A stretch of 64,000 nt of DNA from Marinobacter sp. C7 (GTDB taxonomy: Bacteria > Pseudomonadota > Gammaproteobacteria > Pseudomonadales > Oleiphilaceae): contig NZ_JAKQZH010000002.1 in the NCBI RefSeq assembly GCF_022343555.1, positions 744,001 through 808,000 of the forward strand, given 5' to 3'. Of the stretch, positions 17,697 through 25,192 are shown one piece after another. The notes below the pieces were generated by a model. It did not search any database and was not told where the DNA came from. It worked only from the letters and a program-made list of their open reading frames with translations. A program made the translations under genes and the position numbers. How positions within the stretch are numbered: position 1 is the first letter of the stretch; each line of letters opens with the position of its first letter.

Positions 17697-17936
17697 CTAT
17701 GCGAGACAGATCCGGTAGCGGAGGACGCCCTTGTCCTCCTCCCTAATCCATTCAATCCGGTGACCGGTGACCTCGCAAAGTGCCTGCATATCCTTGCGGC
17801 CACTCGGGTCATCGGCCAGGAACTCGACCTGCGTCCCACTGGGCAGGTCCTGAGTGCGTTTTTTGAAGCGCAGAATCGGGAGAGGGCATACCAAACCGAC
17901 GGCATCGATCTGGTATACCTCAGACTGATCAGTCAA
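17697..17936 (-). CDS. tusA: TusA/SirA-like sulfur carrier protein
   Basis: About 79 residues. The DAVGLVCPLPILRFKK segment carries the CPxP signature with the persulfide-carrying cysteine (Cys17 from the TTG start), followed by the usual LADDPSGRKDMQALCEVTGH region. TusA proteins relay sulfur from cysteine desulfurases. It is the last gene of the formate dehydrogenase arm, so it may bring sulfur for cofactor sulfuration by FdhD (inference; TusA is linked to molybdenum cofactor synthesis in E. coli). The TTG at 17936 overlaps the end of the upstream tiny ORF; a GTG at 17951 is an alternative start. Confidence 0.85.
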   Translation of the reverse strand: MTDQSEVYQIDAVGLVCPLPILRFKKRTQDLPSGTQVEFLADDPSGRKDMQALCEVTGHRIEWIREEDKGVLRYRICLA

Positions 17937-18054
17937 GACGCACGCTCTCACTGCTGGTTTGTTCGGCAGATGACCAGCCGAACTGGTTCAGAACCACCGG
18001 AGCAAGTGAGGCGATCAACAGGGCTGCGACAAATGCGGAAATCATGACCTTCAC
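17929..18054 (-). CDS. Tiny single-pass membrane protein coupled to the formate dehydrogenase operon
   Basis: A 41-codon frame. It starts with a GTG that overlaps the fdhC stop in the classic GTGA arrangement and ends with TGA inside the start of tusA. The product begins VKVMISAFVAALLIASLAP, a plausible membrane segment or uncleaved signal, followed by a short polar tail (SSAEQTSSESVRLD). An internal ATG at 18045 is an alternative start. I do not recognise a family. Evidence for reality is the four-base stop/start overlap upstream, the overlap with tusA downstream, and the hydrophobic-then-polar composition. Confidence 0.6.
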   Translation of the reverse strand: MKVMISAFVAALLIASLAPVVLNQFGWSSAEQTSSESVRLD

Positions 18055-19223
18055 GATGATTCTCCCTTGCCTTGTTTAGCCTCGACCTCGGCCACCCAGA
18101 GATCGTGATGCTGGCGCGCCCACTCCAGGTCCACCTGACCGTTACCCATGGCATCGAACGCACCTTCCATGCCGACCGAGCCGATGTAGATGTGGGCAAT
18201 GATGGCCACCATCATCACAAAGGCCACAATCGAATGCCAGATGTTGGCGTATTGCATCTCTTCGTGCGGTGCCAGTTCCGTTGGGAGACTGGTCCCCAGG
18301 ACACTGTTGATGACACCAAAGGTGTCCGCAAACATGGGCATCTGGAACGGGAACAGTAGTGACAGACCAGAGAGGGAGACGGACACGCCCAACAACATCA
18401 CGGTCCAGAAGATGATTTTCTGGCCGGCGTTGAATTTCTTCGCGGAGGGGTGGCTCTTGGTAAAGATACCTCCTCCCGCTTTCAGCCACTGCCAATCCAG
18501 CTTATTGGGAATGTTGTGGGCAACCCACATGACAAAGGTCATGACCAGGCCCAGCATAAAAGCCCAGGCAACATTGTTATGAAGCCACTTGGACCCGGTA
18601 GCGAGGGTGGAAAAAGCGTCGAGCCCGATCACGGGAATCAGGAAGCTGCGTCCCATCAAGGTGATCAGCCCCGTGAGACCGAGTACGATAAACGAGCCGG
18701 CGAGCAGCCAGTGGCCAAACCGTTCGATGGCCTTGAACCGTTCAATGGTGGTGCCTGCTGGGCCGCCATCGATCATGATTCTGCCGCGAACGAAGTAGAA
18801 CACGACGAGCAGTAAGATGATGCCCAACAGGGCGCCGCCGCCGTAGGTGATGACCGGTCCTTCGCGCAGCTTGTACCAGGCAATGCCTTCGTCCTGAATC
18901 ATCACGGTATTGGCCGGGCCGGGTGACTGAACGGTGGGGTCGATCTTGTTATAGCGAACAGATCTCCAGATATCGGCGTCAGAGCGCCCCCCCAGCGTAC
19001 CCAGTTGGCCACTTGCGGGCGCCGCATTGGCGGGATCTCCGAGGTTTTCAGACCGAAAGGACTCGTCGATCTTCAGCTGTTCCTGACGGCGCATGATGTC
19101 TTCGAGGGTTTGAGCTCCCCCTGTGGCCGTTCTGTCAACCGTCGGAGTCTCTTGTGCCCAGACAGGGTTGAAGAACAGTGTCGCCAGCGCGAGTATGGCG
19201 GCACTACATAGTTTTGATTTCAT
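18051..19223 (-). CDS. fdhC: Formate dehydrogenase gamma subunit (cytochrome b)
   Basis: A 390-residue di-haem cytochrome b-type membrane subunit that passes electrons from the periplasmic formate dehydrogenase to quinone. A signal-like N terminus (ending VWAQE) and a polar periplasmic region of about 110 residues precede four to five membrane helices. Histidines at helix ends (IERFGHWLLAG, SKWLHNNVAW, ANIWHSIVAF, IAHIYIG) are candidate haem ligands as in FdnI-type subunits. The extended N terminus is typical of the Shewanella/alphaproteobacterial fdhABC type rather than E. coli FdnI. ATG with GGAG upstream; it follows fdhB in the same operon. Confidence 0.92.
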   Translation of the reverse strand: MKSKLCSAAILALATLFFNPVWAQETPTVDRTATGGAQTLEDIMRRQEQLKIDESFRSENLGDPANAAPASGQLGTLGGRSDADIWRSVRYNKIDPTVQSPGPANTVMIQDEGIAWYKLREGPVITYGGGALLGIILLLVVFYFVRGRIMIDGGPAGTTIERFKAIERFGHWLLAGSFIVLGLTGLITLMGRSFLIPVIGLDAFSTLATGSKWLHNNVAWAFMLGLVMTFVMWVAHNIPNKLDWQWLKAGGGIFTKSHPSAKKFNAGQKIIFWTVMLLGVSVSLSGLSLLFPFQMPMFADTFGVINSVLGTSLPTELAPHEEMQYANIWHSIVAFVMMVAIIAHIYIGSVGMEGAFDAMGNGQVDLEWARQHHDLWVAEVEAKQGKGESS

Positions 19224-19310
19224 GAAAGCACTCCAACGGAATCGACAAGAAGAAATCGTTGCCTCATTGAATGCCGGGACCCCGCAGGGTCCCGGAACAC
19301 TCAGATCAGC

Positions 19311-19919
19311 TTATGGCGCCTTCTTCTCATAGGCTGTGCCCCATCCCCAGGCGCCGGAACCGAACCCGCGGTTCACCACACGCTGGCGGTAGATGTCCGC
19401 CACCTCGTTGCCGTCGCCGGCCAACAGGGCTTTGGTCGAGCACATTTCCGCACAGAGTGGCAATTTGCCCTCTGCGATACGGTTGCGGCCGTACTTGGAG
19501 AATTCGGCAGTGGAATTATCTTCCTCCGGACCGCCTGCACAGAACGTGCATTTGTCCATCTTGCCCCGGCTGCCAAAGTTGCCCGCCTGGGGGAACTGGG
19601 GCGCGCCGAATGGGCAGGCATAGAAGCAGTACCCACAACCGATACACAGATCCTTGGAGTGCAACACGATGCCGTCCTCGGTCTGGTAGAAGCAGTCCAC
19701 CGGGCAGACGGCCATACAGGGCGCGTCCGAGCAGTGCATGCAGGCGACCGAGATCGAGCGCTCACCGGGCGTGCCATCTTCGATGGTCACCACGCGTCGA
19801 CGGTTGATGCCCCAAGGGACCTCATGCTCATTTTTACAGGCCGTTACGCAGGCATTGCATTCGATGCAGCGTTCGGCGTCGCAAAGGAATTTTGCGCGTG
19901 CTTGTCCTTCAAGTGCCAT
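19311..19919 (-). CDS. fdhB: Formate dehydrogenase beta subunit (four [4Fe-4S])
   Basis: A 202-residue ferredoxin-type electron-transfer subunit. Four cysteine clusters are visible: CIECNACVTAC near the N terminus, CMHCSDAPCMAVCP, CIGCGYCFYACP, and a C-terminal CTFC with further Cys in CAEMC. It transfers electrons from the catalytic subunit to the cytochrome b subunit. It has no signal peptide and would be co-exported with FdhA. The start has GAGAGGT upstream and lies 15 bases after fdhA. Confidence 0.93.
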   Translation of the reverse strand: MALEGQARAKFLCDAERCIECNACVTACKNEHEVPWGINRRRVVTIEDGTPGERSISVACMHCSDAPCMAVCPVDCFYQTEDGIVLHSKDLCIGCGYCFYACPFGAPQFPQAGNFGSRGKMDKCTFCAGGPEEDNSTAEFSKYGRNRIAEGKLPLCAEMCSTKALLAGDGNEVADIYRQRVVNRGFGSGAWGWGTAYEKKAP

Positions 19920-19934
19920 GGTCTACACCTCTCA

Positions 19935-22823
19935 CTATGCCGGCATAATCGAACACAGGGTGGCCTTGGTCTCCTGCATCTGCGTGACCGAGTCGTACCC
20001 GTATGTTTGAACAACGTTGGTGGATTCACCCAAAACAATTGGATCGGCGCCCTCGGGGTACTTGTCCCTCAGGCTCTTGCCCTCCAGCTCTCCGCCAAAG
20101 TGGAACGGCATGAAGGCGACGCCCTCACCAACGCGTTCCGTCACCATTGCCTTGACCTTGATGCGTCCGCCTTCCGGGCCAGACACCCAGACGTCCTTGC
20201 CGTCACGAATGTTCAGGTTGTTCGCATCGCGCGGATTCACCTCGATGAACATCTCCTGCTGCAGTTCTGCCAGCCAGGGGTTTGAGCGTGTCTCGTCACC
20301 ACCACCCTCATACTCGACCAGACGGCCGGAGGTCAGAATGATGGGGAAGTCCTTGCTGAAGTCATTCTTCTGAATGGACTCGTACAAAGTTGGAACACGC
20401 CAGAAGGTCTTGTCCTCGTAAGTGGGGTAGTCCTCCACCAAGTCCCGACGCGTGGTGTAGAGGGGCTCGCGATGGAGCGGCACCGGATCCGGGAAGTTCC
20501 AGACGACAGCGCGCGCCTTGGCGTTACCGAAGGGTGCGCATTCGTGCTTGATGGCAACGCGCTGGATACCGCCTGACAGGTCGGTTTTCCAGTTGGTCTC
20601 GGGACCGGCAACCGCCTCAATGGTAGCGCGCTCTTCCTCGGTGAGGTCCTTGTCCCAGCCCAGATCCATCAGCATCTGCATGGTGAACTCGGGGTAGCCG
20701 TCCTTGATCTCGGAATTTTTCGAGTAGACGCCTTCAGCCAGCAGGTTTTCGCCGTTCCGCTCGACACCGAACCGGGCCCGGAAGGTGAGGCCACCCTTGG
20801 AAACCGGCAACGACATGTCGTACAGGTTGGGCGTGCCCGGATGGTTCATTTCCGCTGTTCCCCAGGACGGCCATGGCAGCCCATAGACATCGCCATCGCA
20901 GGGACCACCATTTGCTCGAAGGGTAGTCTTGTCGAAGTGATGCTGGTACTTCATGTGTTTCTTGAGACGCTCGGGGGACTGACCCGTATAGCCGATGGTC
21001 CACATGCCGCGGTTGAATTCACGGGTGATGTCCTCAATCGACGGCTCGTCGCCTTCAATTGCAATGTTGCGGAACATGCGATCGGTGAAACCGAACTTGT
21101 CCGCAAAGAGCTTCATGATTTCGTGGTCGACCTTGGAGTCGAAGAGCGGGTCGATGACCTTCTCACGCCACTGGAGCGAACGGTTCGAAGCGGTTACTGA
21201 ACCATAAGTCTCGAACTGGGTGGTCGTTGGCAGCAGGTAGGCGCCATCTTTCCGATCGTGCAATACCGCAGAGACGGTCGGGAAGGGATCCACGACGACC
21301 AGCAGGTCGAGTTTTTCCATGGCTTCCTTCATTTCGAGCATCCGGGTCTGGGAGTTGGGTGCGTGGCCCCACAGAACCATCGCCCGGGTGTTATCGGGCT
21401 GCTCTAGGTTTTCCTTGGCTTCCAGAACACCATCGATCCAGCGAGAAACAGGGATGCCCTTCTCGTTCATCATGGCCTTGGACTTGCCGTTCTTGTCCCA
21501 CACGGCGAACCGGCCCTTCAGCCAGTCCAGGTCCTCTTCCCAGACGCGTGCCCAGTGTGCCCAGGCGCCGGCGCTCAGACCGTAATAGCCGGGGAGGGTG
21601 TCCGCCAGGACCCCCAGGTCGGTGGCGCCCTGAACGTTGTCGTGCCCGCGGAAGATGTTGGTGCCGCCGCCGGAAACCCCCATGTTGCCCAGGGCCAGCT
21701 GCAGGATGCAGTAAGCGCGGGTGTTGTTGTTACCATTGGTGTGCTGGGTACCCCCCATACACCAGATGACGGTGCCGGGACGGTTGTTGACCAGGGTTCG
21801 GGCGACGCGCTCAAGCTGTGCGCCCGGTGCACCGGTAACACGCTCGACCTCCTCCGGATTCCAGCGTTTCACCTCGTCACGGATTTCGTCCATGCCCCAT
21901 ACGCGGGTACGGATAAACTCCTTGTCTTCCCAGCCGTTCTCGAAGATGTGCCAGAGAATGCCCCAGACCAGCGCAACGTCCGATCCCGGCCGGAAGCGCA
22001 CAAACTCGTCCGCATGAGCGGCGGTGCGCGTGAAACGCGGGTCACACACGATAAGCGGTGCGTTGTTTTCCTCTTTGGCCTTCAGGATATGAAGCAGCGA
22101 CACCGGGTGTGCTTCGGCGGGGTTGCCGCCGATCAGGAAGATCGCCTGGGACTTGTGGATGTCGTTGTAGGAGTTGGTCATCGCACCGTAGCCCCAGGTG
22201 TTGGCTACCCCGGCTACTGTGGTTGAGTGGCAGATCCGGGCCTGGTGGTCGACGTTGTTGGTGCCCCAATAGGCAGCAAACTTCCGGTAGAGGTACGCCT
22301 GTTCATTGTTGAACTTGGCACTGCCCAGCCAATAGACCGAATCGGGGCCGCTTTCGTCGCGGATCTGCAGCATCTTGTCGCCGATCTCGTTGATGGCGGT
22401 TTCCCACGAGATTTTCTGCCACTGGCCATCGACCATTTTCATCGGAGACTTGAGGCGACGTTCGCCGTGGGCGTGCTCGCGCACCGAAGCGCCTTTGGCA
22501 CAGTGAGCCCCCAGGTTAAACGGGCTGTCCCATCCCGGCTCCTGGCCGGTCCAGACGCCGTTCTGCACTTCGGCCTCGACCGTGCAGCCCACCGAGCAGT
22601 GGGTACACACGGACTTTCTGATAACGGTTTCCCCGCCTTCGGTCGAAGCGGTCGCGGCTTCGACCCGCCCTGGCGTCAGGGACAAAGCCGCCAGGCCGCC
22701 CCCCACAGTCACACCGGAGGCCGCCAAAAAACCACGACGGTCCATAGTCCTGGCAGCGAGGGATGAAAGCAAAGATCCCGCACGGGGGCCTTTCGCTACC
22801 CCGTTGGTTTTCTTCCGTAACAT
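19935..22823 (-). CDS. fdhA: Formate dehydrogenase catalytic subunit (Mo/W-bisMGD, cysteine type)
   Basis: A 962-residue molybdopterin oxidoreductase of the DMSO reductase family, oxidising formate to CO2. A Tat signal is visible (TMDRRGFLAASGVTV, twin Arg 29-30). A [4Fe-4S] site uses Cys73, Cys76, Cys80 and Cys108. Cys198 followed by His199 (ARICHSTTV) is at the metal-ligand position, so this is a cysteine, not selenocysteine, enzyme. Cofactor-binding and C-terminal molydopterin-dinucleotide-binding regions (NPWLAELQQEMFIEVNPRDA) are present. I chose the ATG at 22823 because AGAGAGGT stands upstream; an in-frame start at 22871 lacks this. It is periplasmic and probably respiratory. Confidence 0.95.
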   Translation of the reverse strand: MLRKKTNGVAKGPRAGSLLSSLAARTMDRRGFLAASGVTVGGGLAALSLTPGRVEAATASTEGGETVIRKSVCTHCSVGCTVEAEVQNGVWTGQEPGWDSPFNLGAHCAKGASVREHAHGERRLKSPMKMVDGQWQKISWETAINEIGDKMLQIRDESGPDSVYWLGSAKFNNEQAYLYRKFAAYWGTNNVDHQARICHSTTVAGVANTWGYGAMTNSYNDIHKSQAIFLIGGNPAEAHPVSLLHILKAKEENNAPLIVCDPRFTRTAAHADEFVRFRPGSDVALVWGILWHIFENGWEDKEFIRTRVWGMDEIRDEVKRWNPEEVERVTGAPGAQLERVARTLVNNRPGTVIWCMGGTQHTNGNNNTRAYCILQLALGNMGVSGGGTNIFRGHDNVQGATDLGVLADTLPGYYGLSAGAWAHWARVWEEDLDWLKGRFAVWDKNGKSKAMMNEKGIPVSRWIDGVLEAKENLEQPDNTRAMVLWGHAPNSQTRMLEMKEAMEKLDLLVVVDPFPTVSAVLHDRKDGAYLLPTTTQFETYGSVTASNRSLQWREKVIDPLFDSKVDHEIMKLFADKFGFTDRMFRNIAIEGDEPSIEDITREFNRGMWTIGYTGQSPERLKKHMKYQHHFDKTTLRANGGPCDGDVYGLPWPSWGTAEMNHPGTPNLYDMSLPVSKGGLTFRARFGVERNGENLLAEGVYSKNSEIKDGYPEFTMQMLMDLGWDKDLTEEERATIEAVAGPETNWKTDLSGGIQRVAIKHECAPFGNAKARAVVWNFPDPVPLHREPLYTTRRDLVEDYPTYEDKTFWRVPTLYESIQKNDFSKDFPIILTSGRLVEYEGGGDETRSNPWLAELQQEMFIEVNPRDANNLNIRDGKDVWVSGPEGGRIKVKAMVTERVGEGVAFMPFHFGGELEGKSLRDKYPEGADPIVLGESTNVVQTYGYDSVTQMQETKATLCSIMPA

Positions 22824-22909
22824 GTCACGTACCTCTCTCTTTTTGTTCTCGTTTTCCGGAGGTGTGATCATCCAAGAGCATCACGCAACCTTGAATGATT
22901 CACGCTTCC

Positions 22910-23098
22910 TCAAAAGCGAGCCGATTCGAAATATTTACGTGTGTGTTCAGTGTCACGCAGTCCGCGGCTTTTCGGGGCCTCCTTCACGACCTCGGCTGCG
23001 GCGTTCGGCGCAACGGCCATCGCAACGGCAGCGGGCGCTGCGGCTGCTGCCATTTGCAGGAAACGGCGACGGCTGTTTTCACGCTTCGGGTTGTCCAT
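22910..23098 (-). CDS. Small Tat-signal protein of formate dehydrogenase loci
   Basis: A 62-residue protein that is almost entirely a twin-arginine signal (NSRRRFLQMAAAAAPAAVAMA) with a short charged tail (RKYFESARF). It matches the known 'formate dehydrogenase region Tat target' family, found just before fdhA in many proteobacteria. The function is unknown. It lies between the TorD-like chaperone gene and fdhA, consistent with a role in assembly or export of the enzyme. Confidence 0.88.
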   Translation of the reverse strand: MDNPKRENSRRRFLQMAAAAAPAAVAMAVAPNAAAEVVKEAPKSRGLRDTEHTRKYFESARF

Positions 23099-23139
23099 CG
23101 GACTCCTCCACCTGAGTTAAGGGATCTGGCCGATCCCGG

Positions 23140-23751
23140 TTATTGAATTGCAAAGGCGTCAGCCTCTACGGTCATGAAAGCCCGCCCAAGCGAGCCCACA
23201 GGCGCATAGACGACTGCGCTTTGCGCTTCTTCCAAATCGGTAAAAAACAACGCCGCCCACTTTGCCAGGTGCGCGTCAAAAAAGGCTTTCTGTGACGGCA
23301 AGTCGCTATCGCACGCGAACTCGCCGGTAATGATGCCCGCCATGATTTCGCACAGCGTGCTGATGTGATCTTCGGGTTCCTTGACGCCCTCACTGGCTTT
23401 GATGCCCCTGGCTCTCAGATCGGTACGCAGATCCGCAAGGGGCTTCTCGTTGAGGAAACCGGTCAGGTAATAACTGGCATACGGCAACAGCTCACCGCGG
23501 CCGAGTCCCACAAAAAGGTTGTTGAACTCCCGCTCGGCATCATGAGGTGAAGTGCGTTCGGCAAGCGCAGCCAGATTCTTATAGGCGGAACCCAGGGGGC
23601 TATCGTCGCCCTTGAGGGACGCGAGCCCGTTGAGCAGCTCGCCAGAAGGCGGACCACCCAGCAGAACAGCCAGCAACTGGTAGATTTGAGCCCGGGCGCG
23701 ATCTTCTTCAGTGATCGAGCGAGGGCACTGAAGTTCAGCAGTGTTAGCCAA
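23140..23751 (-). CDS. TorD/DmsD-family assembly chaperone
   Basis: A 203-residue, mostly helical protein with the TorD-family pattern ERSITEEDRARAQIYQLLA-like start, YASYYLTGFLNEKPLADLR in the middle and EPEDHISTLCEIMAGI. In this family the EPxDHIxxL segment is the hallmark, and members bind the Tat signal of a molybdoenzyme until the cofactor is inserted. FdhA is the obvious client. The start is a TTG at 23751 with AAGGGA upstream. The roughly 80-base AT-rich gap before it (23752-23833) probably contains a promoter for the structural operon. Confidence 0.88.
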   Translation of the reverse strand: MANTAELQCPRSITEEDRARAQIYQLLAVLLGGPPSGELLNGLASLKGDDSPLGSAYKNLAALAERTSPHDAEREFNNLFVGLGRGELLPYASYYLTGFLNEKPLADLRTDLRARGIKASEGVKEPEDHISTLCEIMAGIITGEFACDSDLPSQKAFFDAHLAKWAALFFTDLEEAQSAVVYAPVGSLGRAFMTVEADAFAIQ

Positions 23752-23833
23752 GTCTTGTCCCTTAGAATTGTTGTTTGACTTTTGAACAGTTAATTTTAAG
23801 TTATAGTCCTAACCTGTGCCCGGTGCAACAAGC

Positions 23834-24475
23834 CTAGGACTCAAAGCGCATCCTGGGCCGATAGCGCGGCTCTGGTCCATCGTCGGTCTCGTTGGAGGCC
23901 GACTCTACAGGGCGCGTCGTCGAGGAGGGTGTGGCTGCGGTTTCGGGCTCTGATTCCTTGTTGGTGCCGGCAGGGGCAGCCGGTTCCGGGTCTGGAGCGA
24001 TCGGCTCTGAAGCACTGGTCCGCTGCCCGGCCGGAACCTCTTCGTGCCCAACGCCACGGTTCTTTTTCTCGATGAATCCCTGACCCGCTTTGTAGAGGGT
24101 GTTCACGCTCTTCGTCGCAAGAGCGGCATCCGTGTAGTCTTCGTCGTAGTCATTGAGGCCATCCAGCACCGCCAGGACCGGGTTGGATTTCCACAGTGCC
24201 CGCAGGGCCTTACGACGCAACAGTTCAGGAATCTCTTTTCGCATGAAGCCTGTAATGTCCGCGCCCAACTCGATGGTATCCGGATCTGGCAGGCCGTACT
24301 TATCCAGCACCTCACGTTCCGGCAGGGCTTCATTCACAGCGAGTTCGCGCGCGGCGGATTCCTGCTCTTCGGGGTAGGGTGCGGACTCAATGCCCGGAGG
24401 AGGGGTGGGCTCGGCCTGTTTGCGAACCTCGGATTTCCTTCGTGACCAACGCTGGAAACGTGACTCAGCCATCAC
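23834..24475 (-). CDS. DUF3306 domain protein
   Basis: A 213-residue cytoplasmic protein. The N terminus holds the DUF3306 opening (FQRWSRRKSEVRKQ), the middle has the conserved block RRKALRALWKSNPVLAVLDG followed by LNDYDEDYT, and the C-terminal third is low-complexity (Pro, Glu, Thr, Ser). The function is unknown; the family occurs in Shewanella-type formate dehydrogenase loci beside DUF3305 and an iron-sulfur protein. Its start overlaps the DUF3305 gene by four bases (ATGA). Confidence 0.85.
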   Translation of the reverse strand: MMAESRFQRWSRRKSEVRKQAEPTPPPGIESAPYPEEQESAARELAVNEALPEREVLDKYGLPDPDTIELGADITGFMRKEIPELLRRKALRALWKSNPVLAVLDGLNDYDEDYTDAALATKSVNTLYKAGQGFIEKKNRGVGHEEVPAGQRTSASEPIAPDPEPAAPAGTNKESEPETAATPSSTTRPVESASNETDDGPEPRYRPRMRFES

Positions 24476-25050
24476 TGCAACCTTGGTTTCCTGATGTTGG
24501 AAGGTGCGCGGTAGACGTCGCTCTCCTGGCGAATGCGAGGATCGCCCTTGCCATCCTCGACGGCGTCGACACGGACTTCGTCACGGCGGCGTTTCTTGAA
24601 AGGCTCTTCGATGTAGTGCATGTCGATAAACTCCTTGATCCAGGCTGCCAGCGACTCCGGAATCGGGACGGCTTCGACGATGCTCTCGCCACTGTCCAGA
24701 GCATCCAGCGCCTCATGGGCACTGGCGGTGATGGTGCTGACTACCCACCCGGATGGAGAGCGGCCGGTCTGGTCCTTATCCATTACGACCCAGACGGAGG
24801 GAACGATCATATTCAGGGATACGAGATAGCCTTCCACATCGGCGCGGAAAAGTTCCATTGTCACGGTGCCTGCGTGGTAATCGATCACCTCGCCCTCTCG
24901 GACCATTTCTTTCCAGAACGCCTCCGGAGCGCCCGGTATAACGGCCACTGGCTTCCAGACGTTCTTCGCCCACCGTGTTACCCCCGGCGACCGGCGAACG
25001 ACCGCGCCAACCTGCAACTCCCGTGTCCAATGTTCTGTGCGACTGCTCAT
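24472..25050 (-). CDS. DUF3305 domain protein
   Basis: A 192-residue cytoplasmic protein. The conserved pattern GAVVRRSPGVTRWAKNVWKP followed by a Tyr/His-rich beta region and VVSTITASAHEALDALDSGE fits DUF3305. I place the start at the ATG 25050 (MSSRTEHWTREL), since the upstream extension is hydrophobic and unlike the family. It is divergent from the iron-sulfur protein gene, with about 140 bases between the starts that must hold both promoters. The function is unknown; co-occurrence suggests formate dehydrogenase maturation. Confidence 0.85.
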   Translation of the reverse strand: MSSRTEHWTRELQVGAVVRRSPGVTRWAKNVWKPVAVIPGAPEAFWKEMVREGEVIDYHAGTVTMELFRADVEGYLVSLNMIVPSVWVVMDKDQTGRSPSGWVVSTITASAHEALDALDSGESIVEAVPIPESLAAWIKEFIDMHYIEEPFKKRRRDEVRVDAVEDGKGDPRIRQESDVYRAPSNIRKPRLQ

Positions 25051-25192
25051 GATGACTCTCTTCTTGTTATAGCTTAAAGCTAGCAGGACCCAAATGATTA
25101 TCCAATTGTCCAAGCACAAAAGGCTGTGGCATGCTCTAAGAACGGCATGTACACGTATACGCATAACAACAACGAAAAGAGTCAACATCCTG

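Noticed and set aside
22600-22640. Selenocysteine insertion in fdhA
   Set aside because: The metal-ligand codon encodes Cys198 and no in-frame TGA occurs in the gene, so no selenocysteine machinery is implied.
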